Assembly (NCBI RefSeq): GCF_003385495.1
Contig: NZ_QNUH01000002.1
Span: 248,001 to 312,000, forward strand
Source of the DNA: Chryseobacterium elymi
GTDB lineage: Bacteria; Bacteroidota; Bacteroidia; Flavobacteriales; Weeksellaceae
Direction of reading: 5' to 3'
DNA length: 64,000 nt
Below, one piece after another: positions 18,642-28,435 of this stretch (its first letter is position 1; the number at the start of each line of letters is the position of its first letter). A program made the position numbers and the translations under genes. The notes beneath the pieces were generated by a model. That model was not told the origin of the DNA. It was given only the letters and a program-made list of their open reading frames with translations, and did not search any database.

Positions 18642-18942
18642 GTATATTTATTATTTACCAAATTAAATTATAATATTTATTGGAATAGATGTGATAGAAA
18701 GCAATTGTATTAAAGAAAAATATTTTAAATTTGGACAGATAATAGTCCAAACTATTTTGAAAAACCGATTTCATAGTGTTCCGGAATAAGGAGGACCTTA
18801 CATTATATATCATTAGCTCTTTATGAAAGGGCATCGGTGATCCAATGGTAATTGCTTTCCAAATTGTACCCGTCTACTTCAATCTGTATCGATACCTAAT
18901 ATAAACTAATTATACCTGCTCTAAAAACTAACCATACTTCCC

Positions 18943-20544
18943 ATGAGAAAAACATTTTATTTCTTTTTTATCCTTTTCTATTATATAGCCATTGCTCAGA
19001 CTTCTCCAGAAGAGACCATCATTTCGAATAAACTAAGAGATTTGACAAAACCTAATATTGACCAAAAACAAAAGGAAGCCAGCCTACTTCAATTAAAAGC
19101 GGAATCTGAAAAACTGGGGTATGATTTAGGCATTCTGATCAGTGGTGATTATTTAATGATATTATATGGTGAAAGTAACAGACATCAAGAGGGACTTGCA
19201 TTGGGGGAACAGCTAAAAAAAGTAGCGAAAGGTAAAAAAGATACCCACGGTTATATAGCAGATATCTATCGAATGAATGCACTTGCGTTAGGTTATTTGG
19301 GTCTGAATGAAGCATGCTTAAAAGATTTAAAAAAAGCACTCAGTTATGCAAAGGACATCAAAGACAGAAATACAAGGGTATACCAGTTGTCGACGTGTTA
19401 TCTGAACATGGGGTTACATTACAATCTCAAGCAATTTGAGGATAAAAACATAAGAGACTCATTGTTATATACTTATAAAAAAAGTCTTGAATTAGCAAAG
19501 CAGATCAATGATGACAGTAAGAGAGTAAGGAAAGATTTGAAATACGATCAGATTGCCTTTATAGAAATGCGTTTGGGGATGTTCTATCTGAATGAGAGCA
19601 ATTATATCAAAGAAAGTCTGGAACTGGCTGAAAAATACCTTATGGACGGATTGAAAATTTATCAGGACAAAAAATACAATATGCCTATCGTTAATAAGAT
19701 GATGATGCTGAATCAGGTAAGCTGGTTGTATATGGAGAAAAAAGAGTATGAAAAATCGATAGAGTACGCAAAGCAGGCATTAGAGCTTGAAAAACGCTTC
19801 AGAGAGCCATATCACAGAGTAGAATCCTTTGAATTTCTTGCCGATTGCTATAGAGAAGTGAATGAGAAAGAGAAATCAAAATTCTATATGGAGCAATATA
19901 CCTTTCTTAAAGATAGTCTTTCACTTGCGGATAAGACAAATGCAAATATTACGATGAAAAAATTGGTAGCTGAAACAGATAGTGAACATAAAGAAAACTC
20001 AAAGAAACAATGGATAATGACCGGTGTTTTAGCTCTCATTGCTGGAGGATGTACCCTAATAGTATGGAAAAGAAGAAATAAAGCTCTTCTCAAAAAGTAT
20101 GAACATATAATAGAAAAATTAAAAAAAGAGCCGACTGCACAAAAAAAACAAACTAATGTTACAAAAAGAGGTGAGATTTCAAATGAAACGGAAGAAAGAA
20201 TTATCAATCAGTTGGAGATTTTTGAAAATTCTGAAGAATTCCTTAGAAAAGATCTTACAATTGGTCTGCTCTCCAGCCAGCTGAATACAAATTCTAAATA
20301 CCTTTCTGAAATTATAAAGAATAAGAAATCTCATAACTTTAGCAGTTATATCAATTATTTGAAGATCAACTATATTGTTCATAAGCTGTATAATGAGCCG
20401 AAATATCGTGATTACAAAATCAGTCATCTGGCAGAAATCTGCGGCTATGCCTCACCACAGGCTTTTTTTGTAGCTTTTAAGAAAATAAATGAGGTGACGC
20501 CTGCTTATTTTATTCAAAAACTGAATGAAAAAGTTGCTATTTAG
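18943..20544 (+). CDS. TPR-containing membrane AraC-family regulator (533 aa)
   Basis: This is a membrane-anchored transcription regulator of a type common in Flavobacteriia. It has a signal/anchor sequence (MRKTFYFFFILFYYIAIAQ), then helical TPR-like repeats at about 60-330 (for example YEKSIEYAKQALELEKRF). One membrane helix follows near 350-370 (WIMTGVLALIAGGCTLIVW), then a cytoplasmic linker and a C-terminal AraC HTH domain with ISHLAEICGYASPQAFFVAF near 500. There is no kinase domain. The ATG at 18943 opens directly into the signal sequence. It is the first gene of the plus-strand group containing the second large/small secreted pair and may regulate it. The ligand is unknown. Confidence 0.85.
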   Translation: MRKTFYFFFILFYYIAIAQTSPEETIISNKLRDLTKPNIDQKQKEASLLQLKAESEKLGYDLGILISGDYLMILYGESNRHQEGLALGEQLKKVAKGKKDTHGYIADIYRMNALALGYLGLNEACLKDLKKALSYAKDIKDRNTRVYQLSTCYLNMGLHYNLKQFEDKNIRDSLLYTYKKSLELAKQINDDSKRVRKDLKYDQIAFIEMRLGMFYLNESNYIKESLELAEKYLMDGLKIYQDKKYNMPIVNKMMMLNQVSWLYMEKKEYEKSIEYAKQALELEKRFREPYHRVESFEFLADCYREVNEKEKSKFYMEQYTFLKDSLSLADKTNANITMKKLVAETDSEHKENSKKQWIMTGVLALIAGGCTLIVWKRRNKALLKKYEHIIEKLKKEPTAQKKQTNVTKRGEISNETEERIINQLEIFENSEEFLRKDLTIGLLSSQLNTNSKYLSEIIKNKKSHNFSSYINYLKINYIVHKLYNEPKYRDYKISHLAEICGYASPQAFFVAFKKINEVTPAYFIQKLNEKVAI

Positions 20545-20713
20545 TTTTTGCCTCTTTCAATTATAAAAATAGAATAGATATTAAAATAATGATTAGAATT
20601 ATTTGATTGATAATTTATCAAAGTAAAACAGTTTTTTATACTTAAACCCCTTCTTAATTTTTTACAGTTTGCAGACCATTTTTCTTTGGAATATTTATTT
20701 GCATATCCGCTGT

Positions 20714-20768
20714 AAATTTAAAATAGCTAAACCCATCCTTATTCGATGGGTTTAGCTATTTTAAATTT
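20714..20768. terminator. Very strong 24-bp perfect hairpin, bidirectional terminator
   Basis: Twenty-four bases ending AAATAGCTAAACCCATC pair perfectly with the mirror arm beginning GATGGGTTTAGCTATTT, around a CTTATTC loop. It lies 170 bases after the AraC/TPR regulator stop. The A/T-rich outer arms would work as a terminator in either direction. No gene is seen in the rest of 20545-21056. Confidence 0.75.
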
Positions 20769-21056
20769 TACCAACAATTTTATATTGCCTTTTCATTTTA
20801 ATAAGATATAGATTGGCATTATTTACACCCTTAATTTAAGAGACACCAGTAAGTTTCTCACTATTTTGTGATTTCACTAACTGAGTCTAATTGCCTGATA
20901 TTCATATATTTTAAATTGTAAAATAATAAATTTTATCAAAATTACAGAAATGCGGATAGCATTCTTTTTGTTCATAAATAATGTCAGTGTAATATTGCCC
21001 CAGTCTATATAAAAGATTTATCCTCAATCTTTTTTAGTAAAAAAAAACAAAAACCA

Positions 21057-21674
21057 TTGATAATGATCAAAAACAAATTCCTTATTTTGGAAAACATGAT
21101 ACCTCGTTGTATCATGTGTAAATTAGGATCTCTTATTTCATTATTACTGTTGTTGTTTTACGCAAATGTTTTCGCTTCTGAAAATTCCCCCTTAGTAAAT
21201 ACTACAGATCCCGAACTGATTAGTCAGGAAGAGAAAGAGCCGCCAACTGTACCAGTAATTCATATAAATGAAGGTACTGTTGTTTATGGAATGGAAACTA
21301 TTTCTCTGTATGTTCAACCAATTGATGCTGAAGATAAAGAGCATATACAGCAAAAGGTATCAACGAAAATTACAAAACGAGCAGTTGCTGATAAGATTCT
21401 GAAAAAAGTAAAGACTGAGCAAAACATAAAGCTGCCTGAAGTGAATGCTCAACTGACTTCCCATCATTCTGAAAATAGTTTTAAATCGTCTAAAAGACAA
21501 TTTAGAGTAGCAACCCTTACCAACATGCTTTTAAAAATTGCAATTCTAAGCTATACAGCTTATTATCAGACTGTATTTTCACTAAACACAAATTCCCTAT
21601 ATACAATTTCTTTTTTTCTTAAAGGGGGCTTGGCCAATTCTGCATTTTTTACTCGGCCTCCTCCTTTTGCTTAA
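21057..21674 (+). CDS. Hypothetical exported protein (205 aa)
   Basis: I do not recognise a domain. A hydrophobic segment at about 22-42 (CKLGSLISLLLLLFYANVFA) looks like a late signal peptide, so the true start may be the ATG encoding MIPRCIMCKLG rather than the first ATG at 21057. Residues 43-140 are polar, with a proline-rich start (EKEPPTVPVIHINEGTVVYG). A second hydrophobic stretch near 155-190 is followed by a proline-rich tail (FFTRPPPFA). It lies between the AraC/TPR regulator and the 2070-aa secreted protein on the same strand, which suggests a link to that module. The function is unknown. Confidence 0.6.
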   Translation: MIMIKNKFLILENMIPRCIMCKLGSLISLLLLLFYANVFASENSPLVNTTDPELISQEEKEPPTVPVIHINEGTVVYGMETISLYVQPIDAEDKEHIQQKVSTKITKRAVADKILKKVKTEQNIKLPEVNAQLTSHHSENSFKSSKRQFRVATLTNMLLKIAILSYTAYYQTVFSLNTNSLYTISFFLKGGLANSAFFTRPPPFA

Positions 21675-22141
21675 TTCAATTTTAGAGCATTACCTGTTGC
21701 ATTAGAAAAGTACATTACTATGAGACCAATTTCTAAGAAAATTGGTTTACAATAGCAAAATACTACGTGGTAACAACTGAACGATATCACTGTCTTGCAG
21801 GAAATAATTCAGATTATGATAATGCCATTACTGCACTTATACTCTAAATAACGAAAATCAGATAGAACACCCTGTTCATTCTTATTCTACAGCCAAAACG
21901 ACTATGCTTCTGTAGAATCATTTACCATAATCATGGTTTATGAAATATCTTATAACAATAAAAAAATTAAAAATGATGAAAAAATGTAATCATATCTCAC
22001 ATGGGTGGTCCCTCGGGAGCAAAAACTGATTATTGAGTCTTGCTTTCCATAGAATGACCAGTGGCAAAACAATCAATATAAGATGGCATTTCAAAAATTA
22101 AAAACTAATGTATGATGAGAAAAAAGAAGCAAAAAATAATT
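21675..22141. other. Intergenic region before the 2070-aa protein gene
   Basis: I find no gene here; both strands are interrupted by stops. A small inverted repeat (ACCAATTT and AAATTGGT, 21725-21746) is present 50 bases after the upstream gene and may be a weak terminator. The promoter of the large gene should lie in the second half, but no convincing -7 element was found. Confidence 0.4.
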
Positions 22142-25100
22142 ATGAAACTCACAAAAAATCTCTTTTTATTCTTATTACTTTTTCTTGGTAATATGATAAT
22201 TTACGCCCAGTGCAACGTCAATGCAGGAGGGAACACCGCGATATGCGGTACGTCCTATACCTTGCAGGGAAGCTCATCTGGCAGTACGAACGGAACACCG
22301 GTTTGGACACTTGTTTCCAAGCCGGTTGGTGCACCTAACCCCACAATAAGTAATGTTAATTCCCTGACACCTAATGTTACAGGGATGACATATCCTGGAA
22401 ATTATGTATTTCAGGTAGAGCAAAACTGTAGTCCGGGTGGTTCGGTAACATCGCAGGTAAGTATTTTGGCTCCCGGTGAAGTTTCATCTTTCACTGCAGG
22501 ACCGGATATTACCAATGTGAATGCTACAACAGGTACCGTTACATTAAACGGGGTTGTACCTGATGGATATACGGCATCATGGAGTGCTTACAATATCTAC
22601 AGATGGGAACGAAGCAACGTAAAGACTAATCAGAATTCTCAGTTTAGCTCAACAACATCAGCTACAACAACTTTTAGCCTTATTAACAAAGCAAATCACG
22701 AGATTGATCCCGCATATGTGGTAACCTTAAGAATTACTTCAGTCAACAATCCTAATTGTTGGTATGAAGATACCGCTATTGTACGTTTTATCCCCAACCC
22801 ACAGATACTTCCAAATGTGTCAACTTCCAAATGTGTTTCCAGCGGTGGAAGGCATTTTATTTCACTTCAGAGTACATCACCTAAGTTCTCTCATGGGTAT
22901 TCTTTCACGCCGGGCTCTTCGGGGAACTTCGGCACGAGCATTACCATGAACGTTATCAGCCAACCGGCAGGGGGAAATATTGATTATCTGTATATTTATG
23001 ATGATAATATAAATTTTACCGGCGTCAATGTTGTTGGAGTTTACAAATTTACTTTGACTGTTACGAATGCCAGTGGGACTTACACAACACCGGAAATCAC
23101 CTATACTTTCAATGGAACACAGGCTAATCTGGTAAGTTTTCTGACACCTTCAAGACCTGAGCAAATGATGATTTATGACGGTGGCGGTTCAGGAGGTGAA
23201 GTTCATTGCGGTTACGCAGGGCTGTCTACACCTATTACATTTTATTATACTATTGATCCTGCGGATAATCCTGCAACAATAACTACAAATGTATCTACAA
23301 TCGGTACTTTACCACCGGGGGGAGCTACTTCCATAGTAAACGGAGGTGCAGGAACTGCTACCCGAAGTGCAACCATAACACCACCTTCCGGTGGATGGAG
23401 AGTGGGAACATACAGGTTCACTGTAAGCAGAAGTAATGGAGGATGCACAGCTACACAATCTTATTACATCCACATATCTGATGGCAACCGTGCTGATGTA
23501 ACAGTACCAAACACTACAGTATGTTACCCCGGATCAGGTGTCGTAACAGCGACAGTTCCGCTTCCTGATGTGTACAAAGGTATTGTGAACAGCAGCTATT
23601 TCCAGGATTTTGATGGCCGCTACAGAATAACATTGGTATCAAAACCTACTGGAGCCGCAGACCCTGTATTGGAACCTTATAACAATACATTATTTACCAA
23701 TGCAACAACAACAATTTCCAACCTTAACATGCCGGGTGAGTATGTATTTAAAATAAAAGCAGACACATATACCGGAAGTGTAGGAGCATTCTTAGATAAA
23801 GAATATGCTTGCTCAAATGCTGAATTGGAAAGTGAATTCTCAGTATTCGTATCAGCACAGGTAGGCGCTAATGCGGGGTCTTCCCAAACATTGATCGGAA
23901 CCTCCCAAACAAATTTTAATGGTAACAATCCGGGTGTGGCTACAGGTGAATGGACACTATTGTCAAAACCTGTGGGAGCTACCGATCCGGTTATTGCAAC
24001 ACCATCGGCATACAATACCAATGTTACAGGATTCAATTCTCCGGGGACCTATATCTTCAGATGGACAGTGACTACGGGTACCTGTACCAACACAAGCGAC
24101 TTAACGGTAAATGTTATAAATGCAATTGCAGGAGGAGTTTCCGGAGCAGATTTCTGGGTAAAATCGGATGATTCGGGAACTATTGCCACAGCATGGAAAG
24201 ACCATTCTGCCAATGCAGACAATATCCCCAATGTAGGAGGAATAACACTGGCTCCTGCAGACAGAGCACACAACTTCCATCCTTATACGACGGGATATTC
24301 TGCTTCAAAATTCTTTTATAATACAAATAGTGAACTAAATACGACTAATAATTATTTGGACCTGTCAATGAGAAGCTCGGTATCTGTTTTCTCGGCAGTA
24401 AGACCAACATCTGCGAATGGAACAGGTCGTATTACAGGAATCGATGACGATACGAATGCATCTGAACCAGGTATTTCTATTAATTCAGGAAGACCTCATA
24501 TATACAAATATTTTGGAAATGGCTCAGCTCAAGCCAATAGTAACACAATGAGTGCCACTAATGCGTTTACTGCAAATAAAAGTTCAGTATTCTCTGCAAT
24601 TCAGGATCAAGCACTTAATTCGGGAAGAGGAGAAAGAAGACTTGGGTTAGACGGAACCTATGAAGTCTTTAATTTGGGTAGCACAACAAATACCTTTAAT
24701 GTTCTTGGAAAACACTTAAGAATAGGTCATGCTGGTTGGGATTCTCCAGGTGCTTTTCCCGGTGACATTATGGAAGTCGTGTGGTTCAAAAGAGCACTTA
24801 CAACTAACGAGCAATCAAGACTAAACTCTTACCTTGCTGTAAAGAATGGTACTACATTAAACGAAAATTACCTTTCTACAGCCAGCAGTGTAGTTTGGGA
24901 CAGAACAGATAATGCCGGTTATAATAATAATATCTTTGGTATTGCAAGAGACAATATTACAGCATTGCACCAGAAACAGTCTGGAAGTACAAATAACGGG
25001 CAGAAGCTTGTAATTTCTACTACCGGATTTACTGATAGCAATATTGCAAATACTACAGGTTTAGCCAGTGATTTACAATTCCTAATGACAGGAGATAACG

Positions 25101-28100
25101 GTTTGAAGCAAAGTCTTACAACACCATTGAGCTACACTACCGGTTCTAACGGAACAGCTAACTACCGTTTCGAATCAATCTGGAAAGTACAAAATACAAA
25201 CAGTGTAAGCACTGTAACTGTTGCATGGCCAAAAGGCGTGACAAACTTATACCTTGTACAATCACCGGATGCTATTTTTGATGAAACCGATACTTTTACA
25301 CCGATGTTTACAGAAGTTACTGTAAATGGTGTAGTGTATAACACAGCAAATGTAACCTTAACAAACGGACAATTCTTCACGTTTGCTGGTTTTGCACAGG
25401 CTCCGGGAGGTGTTTTAGGTCCTGATTTCTGGGTAAAATCAGATGATGCGGGAACTATTTCTACTGCTTGGAAAGATAATTCTCCTAATGCAGATAATAT
25501 TCCGAATGTAGGAGGAATTACCCTGTCTACAGCAGATAGAAACCACAACTTCTATCCGTACACTACAGGATATACTGCCACGAAGTATTTCCATAATAAT
25601 ACTTCAGCAATGAATCCGCTGGGGAATGTAGAGTTGCCTAATACAAATACTTCTATTTTCTCAGCCGTAAGACCTACTTCTGTTACTGCAGGACGTATTA
25701 TTGGAATTGACAACGATGCTTCCAATGGTGCTGAACCTGGGGTTTCTATTACCGCAGCAGGAAGACCTAGACAGTTTGAATTCTGGCAGACAACAACGTC
25801 ATCAGATTTTTCAACGACCTTCAACAATGGGATTTCGAATGTATATTCGGCAATAACTAATAATAACACTGCAAACGGAGGAACTTCAACGATAGCAGGA
25901 GGAGAAAAAAGATTAGGACTAAATGGTTCTTATGAATCTTTTTCAGGTTTTGCCGCAGCGAATAAATTCCAGATTTATGGTACTAACCTAAGATTAGGAC
26001 ATGGCACATACGATTCTGCAGGTCCTTTCCCTGGTGATATTATGGAAATTGCTTGGTACAACCGTACATTAACAGCTAATGAGCAATCTAGAGTAAACTC
26101 TTATCTTGCTGTAAAGAATGGTGTTACATTAAATGAAAATTACCTTGCGACCAACAGCAGTGTAGTATGGGACAGAACCATTAATACCGGCTATAACAAC
26201 AATATCTTCGGTATTGCAAAAGACGAGTTTACAACATTGCACCAAAAGCAGGCAGGAAGTGTAAATAATCTACAAAAGCTTGTGATTTCTACAACAGGCT
26301 TTGCTGATAGTAATGCAGCCAACAGCACAGGCTTAGCTACTGACCTGCAATACCTGATGACGGGAGATAATGGTCTTGAGCAAAAGCTTAAAATACCATT
26401 GGCTTACACAGCAGGTTCTAATGGTGAGGTTAGCCACCGTTTTGAGTCTATCTGGAAAGTACAAAATACCAATGGGGTAGATAATGTTACTGTCGCTTGG
26501 CCTATAGGAATCGACAATCTGTATTTGGTACAATCTGCCAATGAAACCTTCGACACCGGAGACACGTTTACCCCGATGACTGGTACAGTTACCGTCAACG
26601 GTACAGACTACAACACCGCTACCGTCACGTTGAGTGATGGAGAATATTTTACCTTCGCAGGACTTTTAGGCAATTATTGCTTTACCGGCGATTGTAATCC
26701 AAATACCTTTTTAAACACTTCAAACCCCAATACTATTGAGTATGACAATATGGTAAGCACCTTCCACAGCACCATGATGCACAACGCATCTACCGGAGCA
26801 CTGATGGTATGGGGTGAAAGAATGGCAAACAATGGTACAGCTAACGTATTGACTCCTACTGAGGTCAACAGCACCAACTATCCGGCTCTTACCGGCGATA
26901 TCCTCAAATTTACCAGCGGAAGCACGAGTCAGGCTACTGCTCAAAGTGTCGTTTTAACCACTGACGGTCTGTTTGCTTGGGGACAACAAGGGACTTTGAT
27001 TTCGACAGGCCTTACAAGCAGTACCACCTTTCAAAAGATAAGTATAGGAACTTACGGAGTAAATGGCGGTGCACCAAAGGCAGACGGTTTACCTGACGGG
27101 GTGGCTCCGGGGGATGTCAAAATGTTGTTTGGTACTTACAAAACATTGGCATTGACCACCTGTTCCGGAGAAGCCTGGGTATTGGCTCAAAGTTCATTGC
27201 TTTACGCTGATGGTACACCAAGCACCACTGCAAACCAACAGCTATGGCACCGGGTACATATTAACGCTACTACTACACTCGACAATGTAGTAACTATACG
27301 GGGAACTGGTTCTCAGACGTTAATGGCATTAACTGCCACTGGCGAGGTATATACCTGGGGGAATATCACATGGTTGGGGAATGGCAGTCCTCAAGCAGCT
27401 AGAACATTCGCAACACAAATGACTTTACCAGCGGGTGTGACCCCAAAAATGATAGGGGCAACCGGTAGTACTAATACTACCTATTATATATTAGGTACTA
27501 ATAGCAATGTTTATAGTACAGGGACAAATAGCAATAGACAACTCGGTAATCTTACTAACACGACCAATAGCAACGTCTGGGTACAGGTACAGAAATCAGC
27601 ATCGGCGGGAGATTACCTGACCAATGTGGTTTGGATAAGTCCAAATGAACACGACTATTATGGTTTTGGTTCTATCAATGTGCTGACGGCAGACGGCAGA
27701 CTATGGGCTTGGGGAATTGATGATAGTTATATGCTTGGAGTAACAGGTGCTGCAATCCATCCTACTGAGATGCCGGGCAGTATTCTTGCCACCGCTCCTT
27801 ACGACATCGGAAAACTGAACTGGACAGACAAAGTGACTGCTGTAGAAACCGGCGGGCATACCTCTATGACCCTTAAGGACAACAGCAATAAATATGGCTA
27901 TGTGGGACATAGGATTAATGGAAGTATGGGTGATGGTACAAGCACAAATGCTATTGAGAATAAATATAACTTTGCAGACACCCCAGAGATAAGCCTTTGT
28001 GGAGCACCGGTACTACAGGGACATTGCTACAAGCCCGGAATAACTGCTGGTACTTCATTAGATACAAAAGTAGGTGTCACTGCTCTTAACAGAGCTGGAG

Positions 28101-28354
28101 CGACAGACAGTGATAATTGGCCTATGACCCGTAAAGGTGGATGGTTAGCACTAGAAGCTAAAACCAAAGGTTTTGTACCAAACAGAGTAGCATTTAATGC
28201 ATCAGGAAATCCTATCGGAATTCCGGTTGCCAACTTTGTAGAAGGTATGATGGTTTATGACACTGTCAATAAATGTATGAAGATATATACTCAGAAAGAG
28301 GGTGATACTTCTAAAGCCTGGCATTGTATCTCCACCCAGACCTGTCCGGATTAA
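22142..28354 (+). CDS. Giant secreted surface protein with duplicated LamG-like unit and RCC1-like repeats (2070 aa)
   Basis: This is an exported, probably surface-displayed protein of unknown role. The ATG at 22142 gives a signal peptide (MKLTKNLFLFLLLFLGNMIIYAQ); an upstream ATG at 22112 would add ten charged residues. Order: Ig/PKD-like beta domains (about 25-660), with repeated 'LVSKP.GA.DP' and 'PG.YVF' motifs; two tandem 425-residue units (about 664-1088 and 1089-1513) each starting with 'DFWVKSDD' and containing NEQSR.NSYLAVKNG; an RCC1-like propeller region (about 1520-1950) with LFAWG, VYTWG and LWAWG repeats; and a final about 105-residue domain ending TQTCPD. The last domain closely matches the end of the 1159-aa protein at 1191. 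There is no classic T9SS tail. The small partner gene follows. Confidence 0.87.
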   Translation: MKLTKNLFLFLLLFLGNMIIYAQCNVNAGGNTAICGTSYTLQGSSSGSTNGTPVWTLVSKPVGAPNPTISNVNSLTPNVTGMTYPGNYVFQVEQNCSPGGSVTSQVSILAPGEVSSFTAGPDITNVNATTGTVTLNGVVPDGYTASWSAYNIYRWERSNVKTNQNSQFSSTTSATTTFSLINKANHEIDPAYVVTLRITSVNNPNCWYEDTAIVRFIPNPQILPNVSTSKCVSSGGRHFISLQSTSPKFSHGYSFTPGSSGNFGTSITMNVISQPAGGNIDYLYIYDDNINFTGVNVVGVYKFTLTVTNASGTYTTPEITYTFNGTQANLVSFLTPSRPEQMMIYDGGGSGGEVHCGYAGLSTPITFYYTIDPADNPATITTNVSTIGTLPPGGATSIVNGGAGTATRSATITPPSGGWRVGTYRFTVSRSNGGCTATQSYYIHISDGNRADVTVPNTTVCYPGSGVVTATVPLPDVYKGIVNSSYFQDFDGRYRITLVSKPTGAADPVLEPYNNTLFTNATTTISNLNMPGEYVFKIKADTYTGSVGAFLDKEYACSNAELESEFSVFVSAQVGANAGSSQTLIGTSQTNFNGNNPGVATGEWTLLSKPVGATDPVIATPSAYNTNVTGFNSPGTYIFRWTVTTGTCTNTSDLTVNVINAIAGGVSGADFWVKSDDSGTIATAWKDHSANADNIPNVGGITLAPADRAHNFHPYTTGYSASKFFYNTNSELNTTNNYLDLSMRSSVSVFSAVRPTSANGTGRITGIDDDTNASEPGISINSGRPHIYKYFGNGSAQANSNTMSATNAFTANKSSVFSAIQDQALNSGRGERRLGLDGTYEVFNLGSTTNTFNVLGKHLRIGHAGWDSPGAFPGDIMEVVWFKRALTTNEQSRLNSYLAVKNGTTLNENYLSTASSVVWDRTDNAGYNNNIFGIARDNITALHQKQSGSTNNGQKLVISTTGFTDSNIANTTGLASDLQFLMTGDNGLKQSLTTPLSYTTGSNGTANYRFESIWKVQNTNSVSTVTVAWPKGVTNLYLVQSPDAIFDETDTFTPMFTEVTVNGVVYNTANVTLTNGQFFTFAGFAQAPGGVLGPDFWVKSDDAGTISTAWKDNSPNADNIPNVGGITLSTADRNHNFYPYTTGYTATKYFHNNTSAMNPLGNVELPNTNTSIFSAVRPTSVTAGRIIGIDNDASNGAEPGVSITAAGRPRQFEFWQTTTSSDFSTTFNNGISNVYSAITNNNTANGGTSTIAGGEKRLGLNGSYESFSGFAAANKFQIYGTNLRLGHGTYDSAGPFPGDIMEIAWYNRTLTANEQSRVNSYLAVKNGVTLNENYLATNSSVVWDRTINTGYNNNIFGIAKDEFTTLHQKQAGSVNNLQKLVISTTGFADSNAANSTGLATDLQYLMTGDNGLEQKLKIPLAYTAGSNGEVSHRFESIWKVQNTNGVDNVTVAWPIGIDNLYLVQSANETFDTGDTFTPMTGTVTVNGTDYNTATVTLSDGEYFTFAGLLGNYCFTGDCNPNTFLNTSNPNTIEYDNMVSTFHSTMMHNASTGALMVWGERMANNGTANVLTPTEVNSTNYPALTGDILKFTSGSTSQATAQSVVLTTDGLFAWGQQGTLISTGLTSSTTFQKISIGTYGVNGGAPKADGLPDGVAPGDVKMLFGTYKTLALTTCSGEAWVLAQSSLLYADGTPSTTANQQLWHRVHINATTTLDNVVTIRGTGSQTLMALTATGEVYTWGNITWLGNGSPQAARTFATQMTLPAGVTPKMIGATGSTNTTYYILGTNSNVYSTGTNSNRQLGNLTNTTNSNVWVQVQKSASAGDYLTNVVWISPNEHDYYGFGSINVLTADGRLWAWGIDDSYMLGVTGAAIHPTEMPGSILATAPYDIGKLNWTDKVTAVETGGHTSMTLKDNSNKYGYVGHRINGSMGDGTSTNAIENKYNFADTPEISLCGAPVLQGHCYKPGITAGTSLDTKVGVTALNRAGATDSDNWPMTRKGGWLALEAKTKGFVPNRVAFNASGNPIGIPVANFVEGMMVYDTVNKCMKIYTQKEGDTSKAWHCISTQTCPD
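24131..26680 (+). repeat. In-frame tandem duplication of a 1275-bp unit inside the giant gene
   Basis: The unit starting at 24131 (GGVSGADFWVKSDDSGTIAT) recurs at 25406 (GGVLGPDFWVKSDDAGTIST), a period of 1275 bases or 425 codons. Long stretches are near identical in protein and similar in DNA (for example GCAGA-AATAT-CC-AATGTAGG). Divergence is mostly in the first 150 residues, the segment between the 'PYTTGY' and 'NSYLAVKNG' blocks. Such repeats can recombine and change protein length. Confidence 0.85.
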
Positions 28355-28364
28355 AATTAATCTT

Positions 28365-28415
28365 TAGTTGGCAACCGGCAGTATTTCACATTAGCTATTG
28401 CCGGTTTGCTAACTA
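28365..28415 (+). promoter_or_regulatory. Intergenic hairpin between the giant and small secreted-protein genes
   Basis: TAGTTGGCAACCGGCA pairs with TGCCGGTTTGCTAACTA, with one mismatch and one bulge, around an 18-base loop, 11 bases after the giant gene's stop. No T-run follows. The position is the same as that of the hairpin at 4682-4707 in the first copy of this gene pair, although the sequences differ. It may set the expression ratio of the two products. Confidence 0.55.
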
Positions 28416-28435
28416 TTAAACAAAACATTACAAAA

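Noticed and set aside
24131-26680. CRISPR or short-repeat array inside the giant gene
   Set aside because: The repetition is one 1275-bp unit present twice, in frame within a coding sequence; there are no short direct repeats with spacers here or elsewhere in the window.
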